Shown in pieces: positions 11,507 to 19,292 of a stretch of DNA of 64,000 bases. The translations under genes were made by a program, and so were the position numbers. Every line of letters starts with the position of its first letter. Within the stretch, counting starts at the first letter, position 1. The DNA is from Synechococcus sp. WH 8109 (GTDB taxonomy: Bacteria; Cyanobacteriota; Cyanobacteriia; PCC-6307; Cyanobiaceae). Under the pieces are notes generated by a model that ran no database searches, had not been told where the DNA came from, and was given only the letters and a program-made list of their open reading frames with translations. The DNA lies in assembly GCF_000161795.2 (NCBI RefSeq), contig NZ_CP006882.1:1178001-1242000 (forward strand). Reading direction: 5' to 3'.

Positions 11507-11940
11507 CAAAAAAATTCAGACGAGTCAACTTACGCGTTTTCAGTAACTTGCGCTACCAAGACAGGAGTTCTACCGGCGATGCGGCGTCGGCTGCGTGCGC
11601 TGAGTTGCGTTCGTGCCCTGAGATGACGGTGACGGCGACAAGGCCTCTCATACAGATCGGCACTGTTTTTCCACGAGCGCGGGTAGGGCCAGCTGCGTTT
11701 GACCGCAGGCGAATTGGTTGTTCTGCAACACCACCAGGCGTGGAGCCACAGGGCGGTCATGCCACAGATCAAACCAGTCATGGCTGCATGATGAAACCCA
11801 TCGGAGCGGCGTCAAGCGCAGGCCAGCAACCTAAGCAACGATGAGTCATACCCCCCCCGCAGCTCTGCGTAAATGAGTGATACGGCCTGTTGCCAAGTGC
11901 CCTTGGGCCGATGCAGAACGGGTGAATCGGATCAGCAGAC
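11507..11940. other. Intergenic region without a supported gene
   Basis: Several overlapping frames exist on both strands (for example an Arg/Trp-rich minus frame 11530-11781) but none has a recognisable domain or a coherent composition. A run of nine C lies near 11850. No clear promoter or terminator was seen. Confidence 0.4.
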
Positions 11941-12123
11941 ATGGCCAAGCGTCGCTTTCTCGAAAAGCAACCGCTCACCGAAGCGGAAGGACTGACCGCC
12001 CTGATCATGATGGGTGTGGGGCTCACCCTAGGTGGCATCAGCATGACCATCCTGATGGCGCTGAATGCCTCAGCCGCAGGTTCTTGGCAGGAACTCTGGC
12101 TGTCAGGTCAACTGAATTTCTGA
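11941..12123 (+). CDS. Small membrane protein (60 aa)
   Basis: The protein has a basic N-terminus (MAKRRFLEKQPLTEAEG) followed by one long hydrophobic helix (about residues 18-47, with MMGVGLTLGGISMTILMAL). A short polar end, SWQELWLSGQLNF, follows. It starts with ATG and ends 2 bases from the stop of the convergent FAD oxidoreductase gene. The two-part design resembles other small photosynthetic-membrane proteins of picocyanobacteria, but no named family is recognised. Confidence 0.65.
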   Translation: MAKRRFLEKQPLTEAEGLTALIMMGVGLTLGGISMTILMALNASAAGSWQELWLSGQLNF

Positions 12124-12125
12124 GC

Positions 12126-13760
12126 TCAGGCCAGCCAAGGCCAACGGATCCCGAAAGCCTCCAGTGGGTCCATCACGAGCTTGTTGAGGGTGCGGCCTAA
12201 CAGCACCTGGGGTTCTTCCGGACGGATCGGACGCACCGGATGCTCTGGGCGGGTCGCAGCATTCGCCCCTTTCACCACCCCACTGCGCAACAAGGCGTTG
12301 GCCGCCTCGAGGCCGCAGACGTAGGCCCGTTCCTGGCACAGCCCCTTGGCACCGTGCTCGCGTTCGCCCATCCGCACCCAGTCGCCAGCGCAGACCACAG
12401 ACGGAAGTGCCGTCTGCAGCGGCGGGCGTTTGCTCAAACTGCCGGGGGAGAACAACGATACCGAGCCCGGGTAACGCCGCACCTCAAACTCCAGCACCTG
12501 GGCACTCCGAAAGGCCGGCACCGCCTGGGGCAACAGCTCATTCAGCAGGGTGTCGACGATCTCCTCATCACTCAAGGCTGCGATCGCCGTGGCGTTGTAG
12601 AAGTCGCTGGCCACCACGGATCCCTGGGGCTCGCTGCCACCCCAGAGCGCATCAAGATCCGCATTCTGCAGCTGGTCGAGCATGAAAAACGTGGCGCCCG
12701 CACCCTTCAAGGAGTCAAAGCGCGAGAAAACATTGGCAGGATCGGCGACCGCGATGGTGCGATCCAACCACAGACGCACCGACACCACATCAATGGCGCC
12801 CAAACCGCCAGCAGCCGCCAGCTCCGGCAGCACATCACTGCAACGCGGCGATTCCGCCATCAGGGCATGCATGCCCTTGGCACCCAGCGCCAGCACAACC
12901 GCATCAACGTCATCAACAACGCTGGAGCGCCCTGTTGCCTTGCAGCGGACCTCCACCGACCGAATCGCTTCGCTTGGCTGATCAAGATTCAGGCGCGTGG
13001 CCAACGTTCCTCCCAGAACAGTGAGCAGACCGGAGTCGAGCAGGCGTTCCGCCAGGGGAGCAATCAGCTGCTCAGCAATGCTGCCGGAACGAATCCAGCG
13101 CACATCAAAGGAGTCTTGATGCGCCAGGGCGTAGTAGTAGAGCAGCTCCATGGTGACGGCTGCCGATAACTCTTCCGGTGGTTTGAACAGACCCACCAAA
13201 AGAACCGGACGCAAGAATTCGTCTATCAACCGTTCCGTGATTCCCAGTTGGCGGAACAGGGTCAACGCATCGATAGCGTCGTAGCACCGAAAGGTCTTCT
13301 CATTGCGGTTCAGATCAAGCGTCGCCACCAACAGGCCGGCAATGCTCAGGCGATCGGCAACAGGCAGGCGCTTGAAGTTCTTGATCGTTGCCATGGCCTG
13401 CCCCAGGGGGCTGGGCAACTGCAACCCGTCACCGAACACTGGGGCAGTGGCCTCCAGACCGGCGGGAGACCAGAAGGCACTGGTGGTGAATTCAGTGAAC
13501 ACATCGGTAAGCCCAAGCTCATCGGTCAGCGCATTTATGTTGGGGTAATCCCTCCAAAAGCCCCGGGTGCCCGCTTCGAAGGGTTTACCGCTGGCGGTTC
13601 GCATTGGCGTCCTCCCCGTGGGATCCGACATCCCATCGACCATGGTGACGCGAACACCGGCTTCACAGAGGGCTTTGGCTGCACCCCAGCCGGCCCAGCC
13701 AGCGCCGATCATCACCACATGGGAGACATCAGCGTTAGGGGCCTTGGATGGCTCAGGCAT
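12126..13760 (-). CDS. FAD-dependent oxidoreductase (phytoene desaturase / amine oxidase-like)
   Basis: The 544-residue protein opens, after about 12 residues, with a dinucleotide-binding motif HVVMIGAGWAGWGAAKALCE and the acidic end of beta-2 in VTMVDGMSD. The layout is that of the flavin amine oxidase / carotenoid desaturase superfamily. A mid-region runs ELSAAVTMELLYYYALAHQD, and a C-terminal FAD-contacting segment reads VVCAGDWVRMGEREHGAKGLCQERAYVCGLEAANAL in two parts. The substrate cannot be told from sequence; a pigment, isoprenoid or quinone is possible. The gene stands alone on the minus strand between small membrane proteins. Confidence 0.88.
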   Translation of the reverse strand: MPEPSKAPNADVSHVVMIGAGWAGWGAAKALCEAGVRVTMVDGMSDPTGRTPMRTASGKPFEAGTRGFWRDYPNINALTDELGLTDVFTEFTTSAFWSPAGLEATAPVFGDGLQLPSPLGQAMATIKNFKRLPVADRLSIAGLLVATLDLNRNEKTFRCYDAIDALTLFRQLGITERLIDEFLRPVLLVGLFKPPEELSAAVTMELLYYYALAHQDSFDVRWIRSGSIAEQLIAPLAERLLDSGLLTVLGGTLATRLNLDQPSEAIRSVEVRCKATGRSSVVDDVDAVVLALGAKGMHALMAESPRCSDVLPELAAAGGLGAIDVVSVRLWLDRTIAVADPANVFSRFDSLKGAGATFFMLDQLQNADLDALWGGSEPQGSVVASDFYNATAIAALSDEEIVDTLLNELLPQAVPAFRSAQVLEFEVRRYPGSVSLFSPGSLSKRPPLQTALPSVVCAGDWVRMGEREHGAKGLCQERAYVCGLEAANALLRSGVVKGANAATRPEHPVRPIRPEEPQVLLGRTLNKLVMDPLEAFGIRWPWLA

Positions 13761-13842
13761 CGACCAGAGAGAGAGGCTTGGGGCGTCTCACATCATGCAG
13801 CTCAGGGGCGGAAACGGTCGCCATCGCCACAGAGATGAAGAA

Positions 13843-13977
13843 ATGAATAGCGTCGTTCGAAAATTAAATCGTTTTATGGCTTCCGATACAGCCGTCCGCT
13901 GGCCTGCTTTCCTGCCATTGGTGTTGTTCTTTGGTGGCATCGGTGCTGCAGCAGCGATGACTCAGTTGCTGGGATAG
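13843..13977 (+). CDS. Small membrane protein (44 aa)
   Basis: The frame begins with ATG after an AGAGATGAAGAA stretch. It encodes a basic N-terminus (NSVVRKLNRF) and one helix, WPAFLPLVLFFGGIGAAAAM. A shorter 33-residue form could start at a second ATG at 13876. It overlaps the end of a minus-strand 55-residue ORF by 16 bases. No family is recognised. Confidence 0.5.
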   Translation: MNSVVRKLNRFMASDTAVRWPAFLPLVLFFGGIGAAAAMTQLLG

Positions 13978-14129
13978 TTCTGAGTTTCAGCGCACGCACA
14001 GAGCGGGTTCAAAGCCTCAAGCACCTGAGCCCGAATACCGCGGAGGCGGAGCCGAGCTTGAACTGCATTGGCCTTGCAGGTGTAGGGCCGCCAGTCGTCG
14101 TCATCCATCCGACGTCGAGTGTGGCCCAT
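13962..14129 (-). CDS. Small basic hypothetical protein (55 aa)
   Basis: This ATG-started frame encodes a soluble, Arg-rich peptide. It has MGHTRRRMDDDDWRPYTCKA at the start and a helix-like NAVQARLRLRGIRAQVLEAL in the middle. The mix of a Asp run, aromatic residues and a regular amphipathic helix is not typical of random frames. It converges on the plus-strand 44-residue gene with a 16-base overlap. Function is unknown. Confidence 0.45.
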   Translation of the reverse strand: MGHTRRRMDDDDWRPYTCKANAVQARLRLRGIRAQVLEALNPLCACAETQNYPSN

Positions 14130-14204
14130 CACCCCGTTCAGCGACGACAGGGTCGCTAAATGCTTTTAGAACGATCTATCGGCCATTTAGCTCGAACGTG
14201 TCAG

Positions 14205-14357
14205 TCATTTTTTTTTGGGGGGGTTGATCAGCTCACCGGTCTGCAACGACACCACAGCGAAACTGCCCACAAAGACCACCGCCACCAGAGCGAGGAAGGC
14301 CGCTGTGAGATTGCTGATCTCAAGCTGTCCAAGCATGAAGGCAAACAAGGTCATCAT
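14205..14357 (-). CDS. Small membrane protein (50 aa)
   Basis: The frame runs from a tandem ATG ATG to a TGA placed after AAA AAA AAA. It encodes a short N-terminus, the polar patch GQLEISN, one helix (LTAAFLALVAVVFVGSFAVV) and a tail SLQTGELINPPKKK. It is consistent with a thylakoid or plasma-membrane microprotein. The nine-A tract at the 3' end could allow slippage without changing much of the product. No family is recognised. Confidence 0.6.
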   Translation of the reverse strand: MMTLFAFMLGQLEISNLTAAFLALVAVVFVGSFAVVSLQTGELINPPKKK

Positions 14358-14381
14358 CAAAAGCAATAACCGCTTTTGAAG

Positions 14382-14468
14382 CTAAACGGACTCGTCGTTG
14401 TTCAGATTGCCAAAAACCATGCCGGCCATCGACAAACCGATGGCAAGCATCACCACGGCTTCGATCAT
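14382..14468 (-). CDS. Possible 28-aa membrane microprotein
   Basis: The ATG-started frame has a single helix (MIEAVVMLAIGLSMAGMVFG) and a short polar tail NLNNDESV. It lies 24 bases upstream of the 50-residue membrane protein on the same strand and may be co-transcribed with it. It is very short and lacks a clear ribosome-binding site, so support is limited. A longer form extending upstream is open but reads less naturally. Confidence 0.35.
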   Translation of the reverse strand: MIEAVVMLAIGLSMAGMVFGNLNNDESV

Positions 14469-14714
14469 GCGGCTTTGGTGGAGATGCTCGGCGTCTTGAG
14501 CAGAAACGCCGCGGCGGATGGCTTCAACGTCGCCTCGCCAGAGGAAGCGGATTGCGCCTGGAGCTGCCAAGTGGATGCTGCTGAGCAACGGGTGGGATTT
14601 TTCAACCAAGAACTGCGTCCCATCAACCTTCAATCAGCTGAGCCAAGGATTACGGCTGCAGCTCAGAAGATCTGTCTGATTGGCGACCGACGCCGAAAGT
14701 GAGCTGTTTCTTGA

Positions 14715-15362
14715 TCAAGCACTGATGGCGTCAGGCGTTGCTGCCGACAAGCGATCACGGATCTGAACAGCGGCTTGGCAGTAGGCCGCCCAGCCGCCCA
14801 TACGCCGCAGATCGGCACGGCCACGATCATCGACGGCATTCGACACACAAACACCCTCCACCTCTGCTTTTTCGAACGCCGCCAACAAGGGGATTTCCGC
14901 TTGCATCACATCCACATCAAAACCCTCCAAAATTTGGCGTGCTTCCTGCGCAAGCCGTTGTTTTCGGCTGTCCACCTTCACCAACAACGCAGCATGCATG
15001 GTGTCCATCTGCCTGAGGATTGAGGAGAGTTCAACCGTGAGCTCAACCGATCTCGCCTGCGGTGTTGTGGGCAGCAAAACAAGATCTGCTCCGGCCGAAA
15101 GATTCTTGAGTTCATCCTCGTGGCTGCTGGCCTGCCCGTCAGTGATGATCACTTGCGCATGGCGAGTGGCCTTCGCTGCAGCCTCAACAGGCACCACATC
15201 AAACGGAAGCATCCCCCGGGCTGCGTAGGCAGTTGCCGAGCGGTTGCGATCCGCATCAACAACACACACCGACAGGCCCCGCTGAGCCCAAACACAAGCC
15301 AAATGGATGCTGGTGCAGGTTTTTGCCACACCACCTTTCTGGCCAAAGACAGTCAAAAACAT
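14715..15362 (-). CDS. ParA/Soj-family P-loop ATPase (orphan)
   Basis: This 215-residue protein belongs to the ParA/MinD partition ATPases, which switch between monomer and DNA-bound dimer to position cargo. The deviant Walker A is GQKGGVAKTCTSIHLA, with signature lysine K9 and P-loop lysine K14; a Cys follows the usual Thr. Walker A' follows as VCVVDADRNRSATAYA and switch II lies around VIITDGQASS. It lacks an N-terminal helix-turn-helix, so it is the short, plasmid type Ib-like form. No ParB is seen. It is preceded by a small gene ending 9 bases upstream on the same strand, a likely partner. The cargo is unknown. Confidence 0.9.
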   Translation of the reverse strand: MFLTVFGQKGGVAKTCTSIHLACVWAQRGLSVCVVDADRNRSATAYAARGMLPFDVVPVEAAAKATRHAQVIITDGQASSHEDELKNLSAGADLVLLPTTPQARSVELTVELSSILRQMDTMHAALLVKVDSRKQRLAQEARQILEGFDVDVMQAEIPLLAAFEKAEVEGVCVSNAVDDRGRADLRRMGGWAAYCQAAVQIRDRLSAATPDAISA

Positions 15363-15371
15363 GGCTGAGGT

Positions 15372-15581
15372 TTAAATGCGCGGAATGATCGCGTCGTTGG
15401 GGAAGAACTCTTCAAACACACAGATGCGGTCGGCCCAACGGGCCTCCACTTCCAAGCGCATCAAGCGATTGCGCACCCACATCAACGTGTCGACATCAAT
15501 GGGTTTATGGAACTTGTGCTGCTGCACCTTCACCCAATCATCCTTGCTCTGAGAGCTGTTCATGACCGCGAAAACTGACAT
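15372..15581 (-). CDS. Hypothetical protein paired with ParA-like ATPase (69 aa)
   Basis: The chosen ATG gives 69 residues beginning MSVFAVMNSSQSKDDW; the frame is open about 20 codons further upstream. It is a soluble, helix-rich protein with VKVQQHKFHKPIDVDTLMWV and RLMRLEVEARWADRICVFEE. Only 9 bases separate it from the ParA ATPase, so the two are very likely an operon. Its size is similar to the small adaptor proteins that pair with orphan ParA ATPases, but it shows no known DNA-binding motif. Confidence 0.65.
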   Translation of the reverse strand: MSVFAVMNSSQSKDDWVKVQQHKFHKPIDVDTLMWVRNRLMRLEVEARWADRICVFEEFFPNDAIIPRI

Positions 15582-15614
15582 GCCCACACCGTACGGATGG
15601 CGTCCTTCGGCGCC

Positions 15615-15857
15615 ATGAGCTTCACATTGAGTAAGCATCAAAGATCACTCAATCGCAGCCGAACTGTTCAGCAGAACAACGAATTAATGGAAGCTTTGAG
15701 TCCAAGCAAGAGCTATCAGAGCTTGAACCTCGAGATCGGTAGCCGATCCATCATTCAGAGCATTCAAGCGGCGACAGAATCGAACGAATTCCCCTTCAGC
15801 CGTGATGACCCAGAAAGCACCACAACTCAAGCCCCGCCCGGTGCACACACCACCTAA
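15615..15857 (+). CDS. Hypothetical protein (about 80 aa)
   Basis: The frame starts at ATG within CGCCATGAGC and encodes a Ser/Gln/Asn-rich, probably poorly ordered protein, with KHQRSLNRSRTVQQNNELME and a Thr/Pro-rich end. It is divergent from the ParA-partner gene, with 33 bases between the starts. No family or membrane segment is seen, and a chance frame cannot be excluded. Confidence 0.35.
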   Translation: MSFTLSKHQRSLNRSRTVQQNNELMEALSPSKSYQSLNLEIGSRSIIQSIQAATESNEFPFSRDDPESTTTQAPPGAHTT

Positions 15858-16068
15858 ACGCGCTTGAAGCAGTTGAAGGCCTCAATTGACCAATCCGAGC
15901 TGAACAGAGTTTCTGTTCTGTAACAGCACGAACGACACGTCAATTGAAACCACTTATATAAAAGATGTGTAGTAACTGCTACGCAATCACGTTCACCTCG
16001 TTTTCGGCGAGGCGCAGTTCGACTCAGGCCATGGAACGGGGACCTGAGCTTGCTTCGAGGAACCCATC

Positions 16069-16173
16069 ATGACCTTGACCTATCGCGGCCAGAAGTACAA
16101 TCAGAACAATGCTGCTGCTTCCAACGTTCAGCGCCCAGTTCTTGTTTATCGCGGTCAGAAAGTAGCCAGCTAA
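16069..16173 (+). CDS. DUF4278 microprotein with two YRG boxes (34 aa)
   Basis: This tiny protein consists of two copies of the cyanobacterial YRG box that defines DUF4278: LTYRGQKYNQNN at the N-terminus and VLVYRGQKVAS at the C-terminus. DUF4278 proteins are common in cyanobacteria and their role is unknown. The start ATG has a purine-rich GAGGAA nine bases upstream. A strong terminator lies 24 bases after the stop, so the gene is a self-contained unit. The upstream region has an AT-rich TATATAA element at about 15955. Confidence 0.85.
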   Translation: MTLTYRGQKYNQNNAAASNVQRPVLVYRGQKVAS

Positions 16174-16196
16174 CAACAGCACGACGACCTCTTGCA

Positions 16197-16221
16197 AGCC
16201 CCGCCGAGGCGGGGCTTTTTT
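16197..16221 (+). terminator. Rho-independent terminator
   Basis: AAGCCCCGCCGAGGCGGGGC followed by six T forms a GC-rich hairpin with a very short loop. It follows the DUF4278 gene on the plus strand. Confidence 0.9.
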
Positions 16222-16226
16222 ATGGC

Positions 16227-16346
16227 TCATTTGCCTTCAGGATCTGGCTGTTTTGTCTTCCAACGTTCAAACCAAACTGCGAAGGCGAGGGACACACCCA
16301 CGGCAAAGCCAGCACCAATCAGCACCACACCAACTTCCACCTGCAT
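16227..16346 (-). CDS. Small membrane protein (39 aa)
   Basis: ATG starts a frame with an N-terminal helix (MQVEVGVVLIGAGFAVGVSL, continuing AFAVWF) and a charged tail ERWKTKQPDPEGK. The positive tail suggests a cytoplasmic C-terminus. It converges on the DUF4278 gene across the shared terminator. No family is recognised, but the organisation is typical of real picocyanobacterial microproteins. Confidence 0.55.
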   Translation of the reverse strand: MQVEVGVVLIGAGFAVGVSLAFAVWFERWKTKQPDPEGK

Positions 16347-16424
16347 CAACAGCACCTATTGCTGCCACAGATCATCGGACAAGACCGATCAATACGGCAA
16401 AGGCTGCGTTATGGAACCAAGGCG

Positions 16425-17210
16425 TTACTGAACCAACGTCTGATACGCCTCATTGACGCGTCGAAACGCCTCAGCAGAACCACCGAGATCGGGATGGTGC
16501 TGCTTCACCAGTTTTCGATGCGCCTGCTTGATCTCAGCGAGGGACGCGTTGGCATCCAAGCTCAACACCCTTAAAGCTGCACGGCGTGGGTCACGGACGT
16601 GGCCATCGTCCTCACGATCCGTTTGACGCTGGTCCGTTCGGGTGCGGCGACCCTGCCGTCTGGAACCTGATTGGTCCTGACGCTGACGCAGCTGCTCCAC
16701 CACGCGCTGTGGATCCTCATCCAGCCATTCACTGGCGCGAACCCCAAACAAGGCAAACGCCGCCAGAACGGCCGTTGTTTGCTTGTTCGGCTTGGGTCCC
16801 ACCTCCGCCATGAGATCTGTGCCCAGCCCTCGAACCAACCGATCCAACCGCTGTTCAAGGGTTAAGTGAGCAGGAAAACTGCTGCGGTTGAGCTGATCAA
16901 TCAACAGCTCCAACCCCCGCTGACGCAGTGCCGTCCATCCCGGCTGCTGGGCGAGGGCCTGCCCCCAGGCCCGCACCTGTTGGCTGCTGATGCGCGGTGG
17001 AGCTTGTGCCGGTGGCTCACTCCAGTGGCGATGTGATCTGGGCTCCGTACGAATGCGTTGGCGTTGCTGACGTTGCAGGCGCTCCAACTCACGGTTGAGC
17101 CGCAACAACTCGCGACGCAAAGCGTCGTTCTCGGCCAGCAAAGCCTCAACATTGCTGGTGACCCGTTGTTCCGGGCGTCCGCCTGACCACTGACGCGGAT
17201 CAAAGCCCAA
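16425..17210 (-). CDS. J-domain (DnaJ-like) protein with N-terminal coiled coil
   Basis: The 261-residue protein has a C-terminal J domain of about 55 residues. It includes ALRVLSLDANASLAEIKQAH, then RKLVKQHHPDLGG with the essential HPD, and ends with RRVNEAYQTL. Residues 15-50 form a leucine- and arginine-rich coiled coil (LLAENDALRRELLRLNRELE). A globular middle (LEQRLDRLVRGLGTDLMAEV) lies between. The J domain at the C-terminus, with no Gly/Phe or zinc region, makes it a class C J-protein. It would stimulate an Hsp70 for a specific client. The start is TTG at 17210. It lies 15 bases downstream of the SDR gene. Confidence 0.88.
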   Translation of the reverse strand: MGFDPRQWSGGRPEQRVTSNVEALLAENDALRRELLRLNRELERLQRQQRQRIRTEPRSHRHWSEPPAQAPPRISSQQVRAWGQALAQQPGWTALRQRGLELLIDQLNRSSFPAHLTLEQRLDRLVRGLGTDLMAEVGPKPNKQTTAVLAAFALFGVRASEWLDEDPQRVVEQLRQRQDQSGSRRQGRRTRTDQRQTDREDDGHVRDPRRAALRVLSLDANASLAEIKQAHRKLVKQHHPDLGGSAEAFRRVNEAYQTLVQ

Positions 17211-17225
17211 AGCGTGTCTCCCGCC

Positions 17226-17891
17226 TCACCATGGCAACAACTCACCATTGGCATGCCAGAAGCTGCCGCTGGTGGCCAAGGTCAAGCCATCTATCCGGGC
17301 CAGCAGACCCTTCACCGACTGCTCGGGGAGGATCCCGCGGGGATTGAAGCGAATCATGCGGGTGCGCACCAATCCGGGATGCAAAATCGCAACAGCGATG
17401 CCCCGCGATTCCAGATCAATCGCCAACGACTTTCCGGCCATGTTGAGCGCCACCTTTGACATCCGATAGCCATAGGAGCCTCCCGAACTGTTGTCGTCGA
17501 TGGACCCCATGCGGCTGGTCATCAGCACCAACTTGGCTCCGCTGGGCATCTGATCCACCAACGCCCTAGCCAGCAGCAAAGGAGCAAGGGCATTCACCTC
17601 AAACTGGCGGCGAATCCCGGTGGGATCCAAATCCATCAGGCCCATCGACTGCAAAATCCCGGCATTGAGGATGACGCCATCGAGGGGCAAACCATCCAGA
17701 CGCTGCACCAGGTCATCAATGACTTTGCTATCGCTCAACTCAAGGCCGGCTTCCACCCGCAACCCCAGACCATCGAGTTCATAACTGGTTTGACGGCAAA
17801 CTGCCACCACGTCATCGCCACGAGCCTTGAGCTGCCTGCAGTATTCCAAGCCGATCCCACGGTTTGCGCCGGTGACCAGAAACGTCGCCAT
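17226..17891 (-). CDS. Short-chain dehydrogenase/reductase
   Basis: This is a classical SDR with 221 residues, a little shorter than usual. The NAD(P) motif is TGANRGIG at residues 7-14. The structural NAG is in VILNAGILQS near residue 76. S130 and the catalytic YxxxK (Y142, K146 in SYGYRMSK) are present. The TGxxxGIG and the Arg in ANRGIG suit NADP(H). The substrate is unknown. It lies just upstream of the J-domain gene on the same strand and may form an operon with it. Confidence 0.9.
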   Translation of the reverse strand: MATFLVTGANRGIGLEYCRQLKARGDDVVAVCRQTSYELDGLGLRVEAGLELSDSKVIDDLVQRLDGLPLDGVILNAGILQSMGLMDLDPTGIRRQFEVNALAPLLLARALVDQMPSGAKLVLMTSRMGSIDDNSSGGSYGYRMSKVALNMAGKSLAIDLESRGIAVAILHPGLVRTRMIRFNPRGILPEQSVKGLLARIDGLTLATSGSFWHANGELLPW

Positions 17892-17947
17892 CGTGAGGCT
17901 TCAGCAATCGCCATCCTGCCGGCTCTTGCGTCCGTCCCCTGAAGCGA

Positions 17948-18160
17948 TCACGCCGGAAAATCCCCCTCAACGCCGTATTGATGCAAACACTGTTTCACTG
18001 TGAGCACTGAGACCGTACTGCCGCTCTCTCCATCCACCAGCAGATAGGGGCAGCCTCGGAGCACGCAACGTCGACGTGCGTCGATGTAGGCATCAAAAGC
18101 GTTGGCATGGGAACACTCCTCCACCCAACCTTCACTGCTGAGATACCGCGTGAGGATCAT
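17948..18160 (-). CDS. Hypothetical protein (70 aa)
   Basis: The chosen ATG gives MILTRYLSSEGWVEECSHAN; a GTG four codons upstream is also open. The middle has AYIDARRRCVLRGCPYLLVD and the end VSVLTVKQCLHQYGVEGDF. The four Cys are not in a zinc-finger spacing. The composition and regular secondary-structure pattern support a real soluble protein of unknown role. Confidence 0.55.
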   Translation of the reverse strand: MILTRYLSSEGWVEECSHANAFDAYIDARRRCVLRGCPYLLVDGESGSTVSVLTVKQCLHQYGVEGDFPA

Positions 18161-18186
18161 GGCCACAGGCACCTAGGCCACCGGTT

Positions 18187-18288
18187 ATGGCTCAGGACAA
18201 TTCGTATCCAAGAAAGAGCCTTGAAGTCTTCGGGATCGCAACGGCTCGGGAAACGCCGAAGCAGGGCAGATCAATGGGGTTCAGCTGA
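18187..18288 (+). CDS. Possible 33-aa hypothetical protein
   Basis: An ATG-started frame encodes MAQDNSYPRKSLEVFGIATA followed by a basic, Ser/Gly-rich end. It overlaps the convergent 61-residue gene by 18 bases. It is short and unrecognised; the evenly mixed, polar sequence is the only support. Confidence 0.3.
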   Translation: MAQDNSYPRKSLEVFGIATARETPKQGRSMGFS

Positions 18289-18456
18289 TCCCTGCACAAC
18301 GGTGACAACCTGATTCCAGGTTGCATGCACCACGCGATAGGTCTTCAACGTAGCGCGCGATTTGGTGCGGGCATTCACAAAGGCTTTGAACTCCGTTTTG
18401 AAGCAGATCTCTTGGATCCACTGCCCTTCTGTATCAAGCCTCTCGATGCAATACAT
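18271..18456 (-). CDS. Hypothetical protein (61 aa)
   Basis: The ATG at 18456 gives a soluble protein with MYCIERLDTEGQWIQEICFK, a basic middle (AFVNARTKSRATLKTYRVVH) and a beta-rich end (ATWNQVVTVVQG). The frame is open 17 codons further upstream with a hydrophobic stretch, which could be an alternative membrane-anchored start. No family is recognised. Confidence 0.5.
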   Translation of the reverse strand: MYCIERLDTEGQWIQEICFKTEFKAFVNARTKSRATLKTYRVVHATWNQVVTVVQGSAEPH

Positions 18457-18539
18457 CAGACATCTAGCGATTAAAAACATCACAACCGCAAAACATTTGC
18501 TGAGCACAAAATCGAAAGGCGCTGTTCGGGATCAATCAC

Positions 18540-18567
18540 AAAAAAGCCCCCGCGATTGGCGGAGGCT
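18540..18567 (-). terminator. Rho-independent terminator, minus strand
   Basis: On the minus strand AGCCTCCGCC, loop AATC, GCGGGGGCT and six T form an imperfect GC-rich hairpin. It lies 98 bases after the stop of the secreted protein at 18665-18991 and probably ends that transcript. Confidence 0.7.
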
Positions 18568-18664
18568 CGGGTGGTGTGAGGAGTCGACGATTTTGCAACT
18601 GCCGACCCTGATCTCATAGCTCGATTTCAGATCAGCAGCGGCGCCAGCCACAAAGCTTTATCAG

Positions 18665-18991
18665 CTACAGATAAAGAATACTGGCTCGACAACGGCGGAG
18701 TGCATCACGCACAGCTTTCAACCTCGTTTCGTTCGGCCGATGCAGCCCGGCAGGCACCACCATCTCGTCGTCCGCATCCAGATGAACCCGCGCCGAGAAC
18801 CAGGTGCCATGTCCTGGCACAGACGCACGGCAGATCGGATCCTGGTTTGCGTCCAAACGTCGCTCGATCAACCAACCCTCCACCCGATCCAAGGGCTGAA
18901 ACGAAGTTGAGGCAGAGGCGACAGGCGCCATCAGGGTGAGCAGCAACAAACACAAGGCCTGCATCACAAGGCTGGGGCGAGCGAAGCGCAC
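18665..18991 (-). CDS. Secreted or periplasmic hypothetical protein (108 aa)
   Basis: The N-terminus is a clear signal peptide. A short basic start and a hydrophobic core (LVMQALCLLLLTLMAPVASA) are followed by a likely AXA cleavage site. The mature part has ASVPGHGTWFSARVHLDADD and two Cys in CRASVP and RRCRAS that could form a disulfide. The start is GTG at 18991; an ATG at 18964 would shorten the signal. No family is recognised. Confidence 0.7.
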   Translation of the reverse strand: MRFARPSLVMQALCLLLLTLMAPVASASTSFQPLDRVEGWLIERRLDANQDPICRASVPGHGTWFSARVHLDADDEMVVPAGLHRPNETRLKAVRDALRRCRASILYL

Positions 18992-19059
18992 CCATCGTCA
19001 CAGAGAACACCGGTTCAACCGTGCCGTTGCGTTAGAAGGGCTGCTTCGAGGAGCGGTCG

Positions 19060-19245
19060 ATGCCGTTATTTCGCTGTGAAGGGTGCTCCATGCGCATAGA
19101 GCGCTCAATGGCGGCGTACTGGCGCAACAAGGGGAAATTGCTGTGTTCCTCGTGCCTCGACCGTCAGGAGATGCCTCTGAAACCGGGCGAGGGCGGCCGA
19201 AAGCAAGGTTCTTCCGAATTCCGTGCCAACAGCAACAAAATCTGA
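19060..19245 (+). CDS. Small zinc-ribbon protein (61 aa)
   Basis: Two CxxC pairs, CEGC at residues 6-9 and CSSC at about residues 29-32, form a likely single zinc ribbon around SMRIERSMAAYWRNKGKLL. The last 25 residues are polar and probably flexible. A GAGGAG ribosome-binding site stands upstream of the ATG. Proteins like this often bind nucleic acid or a partner protein, but no specific role can be inferred. Confidence 0.75.
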   Translation: MPLFRCEGCSMRIERSMAAYWRNKGKLLCSSCLDRQEMPLKPGEGGRKQGSSEFRANSNKI

Positions 19246-19292
19246 CGCCAGCTGTGGGAATGATGCTCTTGTTGTTCCCTCCCCACTGATCC

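Noticed and set aside
12240-13169. Plus-strand 309-codon frame
   Set aside because: It is antisense to the FAD oxidoreductase, which has clear cofactor motifs.
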